Shown: piece after piece, positions 1 through 7,376 of the stretch
Numbering within the stretch: the stretch's first letter is position 1
Layout of the letters: each line of letters opens with the position of its first letter
Assembly: GCA_963646285.1 (NCBI GenBank)
Contig: CAVIWF010000066.1
Span: forward strand, 1-10,039
From: CAKUFA01 sp963646285
GTDB lineage: Bacteria; Bacillota; Clostridia; Christensenellales; Aristaeellaceae
Length of the DNA: 10,039 nt
Reading direction: 5' to 3'
Position numbers and translations under genes: made by a program
The notes under the pieces: model-generated
What the model was told of the DNA's origin: nothing
The model's input: the letters and a program-made list of their open reading frames with translations, nothing else
The model's database searches: none

Positions 1-52
1 CTTCCGTCGTTTCGACCTCATCAAAAAAGTCGATGAAACTTATTCTTTCCAT
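1..52 (-). CDS. Possible partial CDS leaving the left edge
   Basis: A minus-strand frame opens with ATG at 52-50 and stays open to the window edge, giving 17 residues that start MERISFIDFFDEVETTE. Its ATG overlaps the end of the possible 33-residue ORF by 13 bp, so coupled translation is conceivable. No good ribosome binding site of its own is visible. Too little is present to assign a family, and it could be chance. Confidence 0.3.
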   Translation of the reverse strand, partial: MERISFIDFFDEVETTE

Positions 53-141
53 GCTTGTGTTATATCATATTTTTCGTCGCTTGAAAAGGTCTCATCTGGG
101 AGTTTCTGAAAATTGATTTCCGTGGAATATGGTGGTTCCAT
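40..141 (-). CDS. Possible 33-residue ORF, unknown function
   Basis: A short reading frame on the minus strand runs from ATG at 141 to TAA at 42-40. It encodes an acidic peptide beginning MEPPYSTEINFQ and ending DITQAWKE. A GGAG sits about 11 nt before the ATG, a long but possible ribosome binding distance. Its end overlaps the ATG at 52 of a second minus-strand frame that leaves the window, as in translationally coupled small genes. The stretch is AT-richer than the rest of the window. I recognise no family, and a frame this short can occur by chance, so it is tentative. Confidence 0.3.
   Translation of the reverse strand: MEPPYSTEINFQKLPDETFSSDEKYDITQAWKE
123..140. repeat. Short inverted repeat upstream of -35 (possible operator)
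   Basis: TGGAA (123-127) and TTCCA (136-140) form an inverted repeat with an 8-nt spacer, ending 2 bp before the -35 box of the isomerase promoter. The position suits a regulator half-site pair, but 5-bp arms are common by chance and no regulator gene is nearby. Confidence 0.25.
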
Positions 142-142
142 C

Positions 143-171
143 TTGATTTTTTCTCCGTCATGGTTGATAAT
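143..171 (+). promoter_or_regulatory. Sigma-A-type promoter of the RpiB-family gene
   Basis: TTGATT (143-148) and GATAAT (166-171) are separated by 17 bp, close to the housekeeping consensus. Transcription would start near 178, leaving a leader of about 30 nt before the ATG at 210. An inverted repeat TGGAA-N8-TTCCA (123-140) ends just upstream of the -35 box. Confidence 0.65.
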
Positions 172-209
172 AGAGGATAAGTTAACCCTTAAAAGAAAGG
201 ATGACGTTT

Positions 210-842
210 ATGCGAATCGCACTGATCAACGAGAACAGCCAGGCAAGCAAGAACTCCCTCATTGAGTCCACCCTGCGCAAGGTGGTGGAACCCATGGGGC
301 ACACGGTGGACAACTACGGCATGTACACCGCCGATGACGCTTGCCAGATCACCTATGTGAAGGCCGGCCTGCTGGCTGGTATCCTGCTGAACAGCGGTGC
401 TGCGGATTACGTGGTCACCGGCTGCGGCACCGGTGAAGGTGCCATGCTGGCCTGCAACAGTTTCCCCGGGGTGCTGTGCGGCCATTTGGTGGATCCTTCC
501 GACGGTTTCATGTTTGCCCAGATCAACGACGGCAACTGTGTTGCCCTCCCCTTCGCCAAGGATTTCGGCTGGGGTGCAGAGCTGAAGCTGGAAATGATTT
601 TCCGTCAGCTGTTCGGCTTTGGTCACGGCAACGGCTATCCGCCGGAGCGGGTTGTGCCGGAGCAGCGGAACAAGAAGATTCTGGATCAGGTGAAGGCTAT
701 TACTCACCGCCCCATGATCGACATTCTCCACGACATTGACCAGACCTTCCTGAAGGAAACCATCAGCGGCGAGCATTTTGCCCAGCTGTTCTACCCCGCT
801 TGCAAGGATGAAGCCATCGGTGCTTATCTGAAGAGCCTCTGA
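210..842 (+). CDS. RpiB/LacA/LacB-family sugar-phosphate isomerase (long form)
   Basis: Predicted cytosolic isomerase that interconverts aldose and ketose phosphates, such as ribose 5-phosphate/ribulose 5-phosphate or galactose 6-phosphate/tagatose 6-phosphate. The N-terminal half shows the family fold: MRIALINENSQ at the start, then VVTGCGTGEGAML with Cys72, which matches the catalytic-base Cys of the RpiB CGTG motif, and LACNSFPGVLCG after it. The 210-residue product is longer than the roughly 150 residues of E. coli RpiB; the extra C-terminal part (about residues 145-210) is helical-looking and seen in a long clostridial subgroup. Two in-frame ATGs exist (201 and 210). I chose 210 because AGAAAGG ends directly at 201, leaving a normal 9-nt spacing only for the second. 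The gene is alone, with its own promoter and a terminator at 853-906. The substrate is not fixed by sequence, so no symbol is given. Confidence 0.88.
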   Translation: MRIALINENSQASKNSLIESTLRKVVEPMGHTVDNYGMYTADDACQITYVKAGLLAGILLNSGAADYVVTGCGTGEGAMLACNSFPGVLCGHLVDPSDGFMFAQINDGNCVALPFAKDFGWGAELKLEMIFRQLFGFGHGNGYPPERVVPEQRNKKILDQVKAITHRPMIDILHDIDQTFLKETISGEHFAQLFYPACKDEAIGAYLKSL

Positions 843-852
843 AAATTGCATT

Positions 853-906
853 AAAAAAGCCGGATGGAAGCAAGTTTCATGTCGCTTCCGTCCGGCTTTC
901 TTTATT
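853..906. terminator. Bidirectional rho-independent terminator
   Basis: Arms 856-871 and 884-899 form a 16-bp stem with one G-U wobble and a 12-nt loop. On the + strand the stem is followed by TTTCTTTATTTT; on the minus strand by a run of six T. It lies between the stop of the RpiB-family gene (842) and the stop of polA (902), which converge, and can end both transcripts. Confidence 0.92.
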
Positions 907-3502
907 TTGCTTCTGCCCAGTTTTTCCCCTCATGGACTTCCGCCTCAAGGGGAACGGTCAGGGTCATGACCTGTTCCATGGCATCCTTCAGCAGAGCTGC
1001 CGCATGCTCCGCCTCCTCCGGCGGGCACTCCAGCAGCAATTCATCGTGCACCTGAAGAATCAGCCGGCTGCGCATGTTCTCCCGGCGCAGTGCTTCGTCC
1101 ACATGCACCATGGCCAGCTTGATAATATCCGCCGCCGTACCCTGCACCGGCGTATTCATGGCGGCACGCTTGCCAAATTCACGAATCATCTGCTTGGGCG
1201 ATTGGAGCTCCGGCAGGTACCGTCTGCGTCCCATCAGGGTTTCCGCATAGCCCTGCTCCTTGCCCTTTTCCACAGCCTGCTCCATAAAGGCTTTCACCCC
1301 AGGATACTTGGCAAAATACCGGCGGATAAACTCCTGGGCTTCTTTGGTGGAAACCCCCGTGTTCTTTGCCAGGCCAAAGCCGCTGATGCCGTAAATCAGA
1401 CCAAAGTTCACTGCCTTGGCACGGGAACGGAGCTGGGGCGTCACCTCGCTCAGGGGCACTTCAAAGATTTCACTGGCCGTGCGGGCATGCACGTCCTGTC
1501 CGGTGCGGAAGGCCTCCAACATGGCAGCATCCCCGGAGAAGTGCGCCATCAGCCGAAGCTCAATCTGGCTGTAGTCCGCATCCAGCAGCACCCAGCCTTT
1601 CTGGGGCAGGAAGGCCTGCCGGATCTCCTTGCCTTCCTCCGTGCGCACAGGGATATTCTGCAGGTTCGGTTCCGAAGAGCTGATGCGCCCGGTAGCTGTT
1701 GCCACCTGATCGAAGTAGCTGTGCACCCGGCCCTTGTCATCCACCAGTCGAAGCAAACCTTCGATATAGGTGCCGTTCAGCTTCACCAGCTGCCGATACC
1801 GCAGCAGCGGCTCAATGATCTCCGGTGCAATGTCCCGCAGCCCTTCCAGCACCTCGGCGGAGGTGGAGTAGCCCCGGGTTGTTTTCTTCCCGTGGGGCAG
1901 CTGAAGCTTGTCAAACAGCACTTCCCCCAGCTGCTGGGTGCTGTTCAGGTTAAAGCTTCCTGTACCGCAGGCGCTGAATACCTGCTGTTTTGCTTCTTCA
2001 ATAGCTTGGGTGTACTTGGTGCCCAAGCTGCGAAGGAAGTCCGTATCCACAGCAAAGCCTGCCACTTCCATGCGGAAAAGCACATGGCTCAGAGGCATTT
2101 CCACCTGCCGCATCAGGGGCGTCATATGCTCCAGCTCAATTTCCTGCTCCTGCTTAACAGCCAGCTGAGCAATGCCCCGAGCATCTGCCGTCAGGCCTTC
2201 CGTTACAGCTGCCAGGCCGTATCCCTTCATTTGAGGATCCAGCAGATACGCTCCCAGCATGGTATCCCATGCAAACTGCTCCGGCAGGGGCAGCCCGTAC
2301 TGGTGCAGCAGATGGAGCAGATGCTTGCCGTCGTGCACCACCGAAGGATGGGTGCACAGGAAAGCTGCAATCACCTGCAACGCCTCTCCCGGATCCATAC
2401 CCGGAGACAGCAGATCACCGCCCAAAGACAGAAGCACATTTTGACCGTCTCTGGCAGCCAGGGTCATTTCCCGGTCATCCACATGCAGTGCCACCGGCAG
2501 TGCGCCTTCCGTCAAGCTGTCCAGCCAATGCTGAAGGGCAGCCGTATCCGTCAGCACGGTCGGCTTTTCAAAGGTGATAGCCTGCACCTGAACACTCTGC
2601 CGCTTCGGTGCAGAAGTTTCTGTGGTAGCAGGTGCTGCCTTGACCACCGTTTCGCCGGTGATACGCTTCACCAGACTGTTCAACCCTAGTGCCTGAAGAG
2701 CCGGAACCGCCGTTTTCCAGTCCGTCAGGGCGCATTCTTTCAGCGTCCACGTCACAGGAGCATCCCGGCGAATGGTGGCAAGCTCCTTGCACTTTCGTGC
2801 CTGATCGGCATAGGTGACCAGTTTTTCCCCCAGCTTGCCCTTGACTTCTCCTGCATGGGCGAGAATGTTTTCCAGGGAGCCGTACTGCTGCAGCAGCTTC
2901 ACCGCTGTTTTATCCCCCACGCCCGGAATGCCGGGAATGTTGTCGCTGGAGTCCCCTGCCATGCCCTTCCAATCCGTGACCTGCTCAGGGGTAAAGCCGT
3001 ATTCTTCATACAGGGTTGCCGGAGTGAAGCGGATGGTTTCGCTGATGCCCTTTCGGGTGAACATCAGCTCCGTTTTGCCGTCCACCAGCTGAAGCGCATC
3101 CCGGTCGCCGGTCAGCAAAAGGGGCTGCACATCTGCCTTTTCTCCCATCAGGGACAGGGTACCCAGCAAATCGTCTGCTTCCCAGCCTGCAAGGGCATAC
3201 CACTTGATGCCCATGTCCGTCAGCAGCTTTCGGATGGTGCCCAGTTGTTGGATCATCTCCGGCGGCGTAGGCGCACGGCCTGCCTTGTAGTCCGCATAGG
3301 CCACATGACGGAAGGTAGGTGCACGTTCGTCAAAGCAGACTGCCAGATAGTGCACGTCTTCCTCTTTGACGACCTTCATCAGCATATTCAGGAAGCCATA
3401 AATGGCATTGGTATAGGTGCCCTGATAATCCATAACAGGCAGGGCGTGGAACGCACGGAACATCAGGCTGTTGCCATCCACAATCAGGAATACATCTTTC
3501 AC
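902..3502 (-). CDS. polA: DNA polymerase I (5' nuclease + polymerase, inactive proofreading domain)
   Basis: Cytosolic enzyme that fills repair gaps and matures Okazaki fragments. The 866-residue product has three parts. Residues 1-300 are the 5'-3' nuclease: VFLIVDGNSLMFRAF, EADD (about 108-111), TGDRD (about 131-135) and GDSSDNIPGIPGVG (about 183-196, helix-hairpin-helix region). Residues 305-470 match the 3'-5' exonuclease fold, but the first motif reads ALHVDD instead of the acidic DxE pair, so proofreading is probably lost, as in Bacillus PolA. The C-terminal polymerase has motif A (DADYSQIELRL, Asp641/Asp643), motif B (RSRAKAVNFGLIYG) and motif C (QVHDELLLE, Asp820). The start is GTG at 3502, placed 8 nt after a perfect AGGAGGA. 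An in-frame ATG at 3613 would add 37 non-family residues and overlap the upstream gene. Last gene of the five-gene run, 79 bp after the J-domain gene. Confidence 0.97.
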   Translation of the reverse strand: MKDVFLIVDGNSLMFRAFHALPVMDYQGTYTNAIYGFLNMLMKVVKEEDVHYLAVCFDERAPTFRHVAYADYKAGRAPTPPEMIQQLGTIRKLLTDMGIKWYALAGWEADDLLGTLSLMGEKADVQPLLLTGDRDALQLVDGKTELMFTRKGISETIRFTPATLYEEYGFTPEQVTDWKGMAGDSSDNIPGIPGVGDKTAVKLLQQYGSLENILAHAGEVKGKLGEKLVTYADQARKCKELATIRRDAPVTWTLKECALTDWKTAVPALQALGLNSLVKRITGETVVKAAPATTETSAPKRQSVQVQAITFEKPTVLTDTAALQHWLDSLTEGALPVALHVDDREMTLAARDGQNVLLSLGGDLLSPGMDPGEALQVIAAFLCTHPSVVHDGKHLLHLLHQYGLPLPEQFAWDTMLGAYLLDPQMKGYGLAAVTEGLTADARGIAQLAVKQEQEIELEHMTPLMRQVEMPLSHVLFRMEVAGFAVDTDFLRSLGTKYTQAIEEAKQQVFSACGTGSFNLNSTQQLGEVLFDKLQLPHGKKTTRGYSTSAEVLEGLRDIAPEIIEPLLRYRQLVKLNGTYIEGLLRLVDDKGRVHSYFDQVATATGRISSSEPNLQNIPVRTEEGKEIRQAFLPQKGWVLLDADYSQIELRLMAHFSGDAAMLEAFRTGQDVHARTASEIFEVPLSEVTPQLRSRAKAVNFGLIYGISGFGLAKNTGVSTKEAQEFIRRYFAKYPGVKAFMEQAVEKGKEQGYAETLMGRRRYLPELQSPKQMIREFGKRAAMNTPVQGTAADIIKLAMVHVDEALRRENMRSRLILQVHDELLLECPPEEAEHAAALLKDAMEQVMTLTVPLEAEVHEGKNWAEAK

Positions 3503-3510
3503 GGCAGGGT

Positions 3511-3517
3511 TCCTCCT
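3511..3517 (-). promoter_or_regulatory. Ribosome binding site deciding the polA GTG start
   Basis: AGGAGGA on the minus strand, 8 nt ahead of GTG 3502-3500. It fixes the non-ATG start of polA and rules out the longer frame beginning at 3613. Confidence 0.9.
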
Positions 3518-3581
3518 ATGCTTCGGAATAAAGGAAAAGCCGGGGTATGCACAGTGCTTTCCGTGCGTCTCCCGGTTCGGT

Positions 3582-4094
3582 TCACCGCTTAAGGACATGC
3601 TTGATTTTGCCAATCAATGTTTTGCTTTTGCGCAGTGCCACGGCCGCATCCAGTGCACCCCGGCGATACTCAATGTTATTCGGCTCCCGCTTCACAGCTT
3701 CCCGGAAGGATTCATGGGCCGTTTCATACTGCCTGAGCAGCATCAGCACATGACCCTGCATGTAGTACCACTCACCATCCCGGGTTTCGGCACGGAGCAG
3801 GTACCGCAGGGCACTTTCCGGGTTTTGCTGCCCCAGCATCTTTTGTGCCAGATGCTTGGCTTCCTCCTTCGGCAGAGACTTGGTATAGGTCACTGCTTTG
3901 CGGGGTTTGGCCAGCTTCAGGGCTTCCTCATAGGCCAGATTCAGCCGAATCATTTTGTCCTGTGCCGCCTTCTGTGCTTCCGGTTCACGAAAACGGTCCG
4001 GGTGGCACAGCTTCACCAAAGCGTGATAAGCGGCACGGATTTCATCCACGGTCGCCGTCGGCTTCAGTCCCAAGGTCTGAAAGGGATCATTCAC
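3582..4094 (-). CDS. Small J-domain protein with C-terminal TPR-like helices
   Basis: A 170-residue cytosolic protein. Residues 3-65 form a J domain (DPFQTLGLKPTATVDEIRAA, HPD at 31-33, then helix IV ending near LAYEEALKLAKPRK), the module that stimulates ATP hydrolysis by DnaK-type Hsp70. The Gly/Phe-rich region and zinc finger of true DnaJ are absent. Residues about 92-150 (ALRYLLRAETRDGEWYYMQG, then YETAHESFREAVKREPNN) look like one or two TPR units, suggesting a client- or partner-binding role. The tail is basic. The start is GTG at 4094, 9 nt after GGAGG. It lies 31 bp after murA and 79 bp before polA on the same strand and is probably co-transcribed. It is likely an Hsp70 co-chaperone of unknown target; any link to PolA or MurA is not shown. 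Confidence 0.88.
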   Translation of the reverse strand: MNDPFQTLGLKPTATVDEIRAAYHALVKLCHPDRFREPEAQKAAQDKMIRLNLAYEEALKLAKPRKAVTYTKSLPKEEAKHLAQKMLGQQNPESALRYLLRAETRDGEWYYMQGHVLMLLRQYETAHESFREAVKREPNNIEYRRGALDAAVALRKSKTLIGKIKHVLKR

Positions 4095-4125
4095 TACCGC
4101 TCACCTCCCACCGATGACAAATGGA

Positions 4126-5394
4126 TTACTCAATGGTTTCCCGGCGGATATCCGCCCCCAGGGAACGAAGCTTTTCTTCGATATGTTCATATCCCCGGTC
4201 AATGTACTCCGGCTCGTAAATTTCCGTAACGCCCCGTGCCATCAGCCCTGCTACAATCAGCGCTGCACCGGCACGAAGGTCGGTGGTCGTCACCGGCGCA
4301 CCGTACAGCTGGGGCACACCCTCGATCATGGCCACCCGATCCACCACACGGATTCTTGCCCCCATGCGGCGAATTTCGTCCAGATGCTTGAACCGCTGCT
4401 CGAAAATCGTTTCTGTGATGACGCTGGTGCCTCTGGCCGTTGTCAGCAGTGCGCTCATGGGCTGCTGCAGATCTGTCGGGAAGCCAGGATACACCTGGGT
4501 CTTGATATTCACTGCCCGATGGGCGCCCAAGGTGCGGACACGAATGGCATCGTCGCTGTCAGACACCTTGATGCCCATTTCCAGCAGCTTTGCCGTCAGT
4601 GCCTCCATGTGGGTGGGAATGCAGCCACGGATGATCACGTCCCCACGGGTTGCGGCAGCGGCAATCATCAGAGTGCCGGTTTCAATCTGGTCAGGGATCA
4701 CCGCATAGTTGGCACCATGCAAATACTGCTGACCCCGAATGCGAATCACATCCGTGCCTGCGCCCTTGACCTTGGCGCCCATGCTGTTCAGGAAGTTGGC
4801 CAAGTCCACAATGTGAGGCTCCTTGGCCGCATTATAGATGACGGTGGTTCCCTTGGCCTTTGCAGCCGCCAGCATCACATTGATGGTGCCGCCAACGGTC
4901 ACCATGTCAAAGAACACATCACTGCCACGAAGCTCTTCCGCTTCCACAATGATCATGCCGCCCCGCTCTTCCGCCTCAGCCCCCAGTGCCTGAAAGCCCT
5001 TCAGGTGCTGATCAATGGGACGGGAACCGATTTCACAGCCGCCGGGTGCAGCCACCATGGCCTGCCCGCACCGCCCCAGCAATGCCCCCAGCAGATAATA
5101 GCTGGCTCGCAGCCGCCGAGCCTGCTGAAAGCCCACCTTGTGGCTTTCCACCGGCCGGGGATCAATGATCATAAACTCATCAGGAACATAGGTGACCTTT
5201 GCGCCGAGGGAACGCAGAATATCCACCAGTGCGTGGACATCTTCGATATCCGGCAAGTTTTCAATGGTGCAGGGTTCATCTGCCAGCAAGGCCGCTGGAA
5301 TCACGGCCACTGCCGTATTTTTCCCGCCGCTTACCCGCACCTCGCCCTCCAGTGCATTGCCGCCGGTAATCAGCATTCGTTCTTTCTTGGCCAT
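4126..5394 (-). CDS. murA: UDP-N-acetylglucosamine 1-carboxyvinyltransferase
   Basis: Cytosolic enzyme of the first committed step of peptidoglycan synthesis: it transfers enolpyruvate from phosphoenolpyruvate to UDP-GlcNAc. The 422-residue length is typical. Visible family signatures are SGGKNTA with Lys25-Asn26, APGGCEIGSRP with the active-site Cys120 (equivalent to E. coli Cys115, the fosfomycin target, so sensitivity would be expected), FPTDLQQP with Asp308, DLRAGAALIVAG with Arg374 and EYIDRGYE with Arg400. The FPTDLQQP form is usual in Gram-positives. Many Firmicutes carry two paralogues (MurA and MurZ/MurA2); which one this is cannot be told here. The ATG start lies 9 nt after GAGGAG. 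It is third in the minus-strand run, 55 bp after the Lgt-like gene and 31 bp before the J-domain gene. Confidence 0.97.
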   Translation of the reverse strand: MAKKERMLITGGNALEGEVRVSGGKNTAVAVIPAALLADEPCTIENLPDIEDVHALVDILRSLGAKVTYVPDEFMIIDPRPVESHKVGFQQARRLRASYYLLGALLGRCGQAMVAAPGGCEIGSRPIDQHLKGFQALGAEAEERGGMIIVEAEELRGSDVFFDMVTVGGTINVMLAAAKAKGTTVIYNAAKEPHIVDLANFLNSMGAKVKGAGTDVIRIRGQQYLHGANYAVIPDQIETGTLMIAAAATRGDVIIRGCIPTHMEALTAKLLEMGIKVSDSDDAIRVRTLGAHRAVNIKTQVYPGFPTDLQQPMSALLTTARGTSVITETIFEQRFKHLDEIRRMGARIRVVDRVAMIEGVPQLYGAPVTTTDLRAGAALIVAGLMARGVTEIYEPEYIDRGYEHIEEKLRSLGADIRRETIE

Positions 5395-5449
5395 GGGGTT
5401 TTACTCCTCTCGTGGATCACGGAAGCACCGCAATCGCCGGGATCAATCA

Positions 5450-6442
5450 TTACGCTTTATCCTGTTTCCGCCACAGGGGCAGAATGCACATTACCATCAG
5501 CACGCCAGCCAGAGCAGTGATCAAATAGCACACATCCATGGGCAGCCATTCAAGGAAAACAATCTTCTTTTCCACGGCAAACTCCATGGCAATCACCAGC
5601 AGCATGCCGCACAGGGTGCCGCACCATGCGCCAATGATTTGCTTCGGGCTCCGCTGCTTCTTGGGAATGCGCAGCCAGCACCACACAAGGACGCCAGCCA
5701 CCACTAGGGCGCTCAGGATCTGGTTCACCCGCACAAAGCCCCAGCGGAGCACCGCATCTTCCCGAAGGCCTTCGCACAGTGCCTGAGCGGCGGCATACAG
5801 CAGCATCAGGAGTGCCGCCTTGCTGCCGCTCCGGCGGGTTTTGGTCTTCAGGAGAGCCACCAGAATCACCAGTGCGAAAAGCGCCTCCAGCACAAAGACT
5901 GCCCAGCACCATTCTTCATACATGTCCTGCACAGCAAAGGGGAAGTGTTCCAGAAAAGAAGTATCCTCCAGTGCAAACAGGCTCATGCCGGATTCGCCGT
6001 CAAACCAGTCTGCAAGATACCGGCCGTATCCCTGCCCCACCAAGCCTTCCGCCAAGCGGCACAGGGCAATGGTCAGGGCCGCCGGGGCCGCTGCTGCATC
6101 CAGCAGCCTGCCGAGAGGTTCATTGCAAAGCTTTGCAGCCAGCAGCGCCGCCAGAAAGCATCCCAGCACCGTGCCATAGAGCACATAACCGCCATCCGTC
6201 AGGCGGAACAGGTGGGAAAAGCCCTTTTCCATGAGCCAGTCAAAGCGAATCAGGGAATACAGCATGTGAGCGAAAACCGTGCCCATGGGTACAGCCAGCA
6301 CGGCAAACACGCCTGCTGTGCCCTGCTTCAGCCCGGCCTTCTTCCCGGTGCAGTGCATCATCACCAGCCCCATTGCTGCTGCCAATGCCACTGCCAGGCC
6401 GTAGGGATAAAGGGTCAAAGTGCCTAGTTGGATGGGCTCCAT
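5450..6442 (-). CDS. Divergent Lgt-like membrane protein
   Basis: A 330-residue polytopic membrane protein related to prolipoprotein diacylglyceryl transferase (Lgt), which moves diacylglycerol from phosphatidylglycerol to the lipobox Cys of prelipoproteins. Family traits are LYPYGLAVAL (Tyr14, like E. coli Tyr26), DGGYVLYGTVLG (81-94), a central motif at 128-141 and YAAAQALCEGLRED with Glu224 before QILS. The central motif reads CRLAEGLVGQGYGR where Lgt has GRIGNFINGE-type residues: Arg129 and Gly140 are kept, but the conserved Asn and Glu are replaced by Glu132 and Gln137, and Gln220 stands where Lgt has an Arg. After the usual Lgt end there are about two more hydrophobic segments (270-322). 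Lipid-transfer activity is therefore uncertain. ATG 6442 follows GGAGG by 6 nt; that site overlaps the end of the upstream gene, whose stop is 1 nt away, suggesting translational coupling. Confidence 0.82.
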   Translation of the reverse strand: MEPIQLGTLTLYPYGLAVALAAAMGLVMMHCTGKKAGLKQGTAGVFAVLAVPMGTVFAHMLYSLIRFDWLMEKGFSHLFRLTDGGYVLYGTVLGCFLAALLAAKLCNEPLGRLLDAAAAPAALTIALCRLAEGLVGQGYGRYLADWFDGESGMSLFALEDTSFLEHFPFAVQDMYEEWCWAVFVLEALFALVILVALLKTKTRRSGSKAALLMLLYAAAQALCEGLREDAVLRWGFVRVNQILSALVVAGVLVWCWLRIPKKQRSPKQIIGAWCGTLCGMLLVIAMEFAVEKKIVFLEWLPMDVCYLITALAGVLMVMCILPLWRKQDKA

Positions 6443-6443
6443 G

Positions 6444-7343
6444 TTAATCCTCCGAAGCGGCAGATGCGAAATACAGAATGTCGCTGATATTGCGGGCATC
6501 CGTGTTCTTATGAATGCGCACGTTGTTCACAATCACGTTGGTGGATCCGCCGCCATCCAGATTATAAGCCAGGATGCAGTCCGGGAACAGACTCTGCACA
6601 TACTCAGCGAAGTTGGCCATGGTCATGCCGTAGGTAGCGTCTGCCTTGCCGTCGCACTCCACAATGGCGTACTCCAGCTCCCCAGTCTGCACAATGCAGA
6701 CACGCTGCATTTTATACCGATACTGGAACTCCCGGGTGGTAATCTCCTGCACTTCACCATTTTCCACCAGCACAGGACCCAGGGTAAAGGTGTTGATCAC
6801 CGTGCGATCCTGCGGGAAGGTGTTAGTCAGGTAATCCGCCATGGATTCGCTGGTAGCGTTCCGCACAGCGTGGAAATCGCCCTTGTCGTCAATGATCAGC
6901 ACATCCCGTTCCCCGTTCAGCGCATCCCGATAGAACACGCCCTGACGAACCACATAGCCGATCTTGTAGAAGTACTTGAAGAAATCCCCGTTCACCGCTG
7001 CAATGGCATTCACATGCTTGGCCATGGCAGTAGCTTTCACATAGGTCTTGTCGTCATAGTTATCCTTGCTCATGGCCGTGCGGATCTGGCTGGCATCAGC
7101 GATCTTCACCCGCACAATGGAGGTCTTCACCTTGCCAACCGTGCTGTGTTCCACGGTTACATGGATGGATTCATCCTGATACTCCTCGTCAGACAGCCAC
7201 CCGTCTTCCTTGGCCGGGTTGCCGGGCACCGTCTGATCCAAATCCAGGGCTGTAACCTCCGCCAAAGCAGGAGAAGCAATCAAAAACGCAAGGCAGCAAA
7301 GCATCAAGGCGCATACAATGCCACACACAAGCGAACGTTTCAT
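6444..7343 (-). CDS. Secreted phosphodiester glycosidase (NAGPA domain) protein
   Basis: A 299-residue exported protein. Residues 1-28 are a signal peptide: basic MKRS, a long hydrophobic core, and ASPALA before a probable signal peptidase I site. The rest matches the NAGPA/DUF2233 family: AAVNGDFF (about 115-122), TLGPVLVENGEV in the middle and NLDGGGSTNVIV (about 261-272), then NISDILYF near the end. The family's animal member removes GlcNAc from a phosphodiester on lysosomal enzymes; bacterial members are thought to act on sugar-phosphodiester bonds, perhaps in wall polymers or glycoconjugates, but this substrate is unknown. I chose ATG 7343, not ATG 7373, because the -10 box lies 4 bp from 7373 and GGGAG lies 11 nt before 7343. 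First gene of the run, coupled to the Lgt-like gene and followed by murA, which fits an envelope role. Confidence 0.85.
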   Translation of the reverse strand: MKRSLVCGIVCALMLCCLAFLIASPALAEVTALDLDQTVPGNPAKEDGWLSDEEYQDESIHVTVEHSTVGKVKTSIVRVKIADASQIRTAMSKDNYDDKTYVKATAMAKHVNAIAAVNGDFFKYFYKIGYVVRQGVFYRDALNGERDVLIIDDKGDFHAVRNATSESMADYLTNTFPQDRTVINTFTLGPVLVENGEVQEITTREFQYRYKMQRVCIVQTGELEYAIVECDGKADATYGMTMANFAEYVQSLFPDCILAYNLDGGGSTNVIVNNVRIHKNTDARNISDILYFASAASED

Positions 7344-7376
7344 CACCAAACAAGCTCCCTTCGATAAACTCATTTT

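Noticed and set aside
189..851. 220-codon minus-strand open frame opposite the RpiB-family gene
   Set aside because: The + frame has the catalytic motif, promoter and ribosome binding site; the minus frame starts inside the terminator stem.
932..2689. 585-codon + strand open frame opposite polA
   Set aside because: It is antisense to an unmistakable PolA; the product is rich in His, Gln, Arg and Leu and has no family features, as expected for the reverse of GC-rich coding DNA.
3503..3613. 37-residue N-terminal extension of PolA
   Set aside because: It overlaps the J-domain gene and bears no family resemblance; the AGGAGGA at 3511-3517 points to GTG 3502.
4114..5520. 468-codon + strand open frame opposite murA
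   Set aside because: Antisense shadow of MurA with a composition typical of reversed codons and no ribosome binding site.
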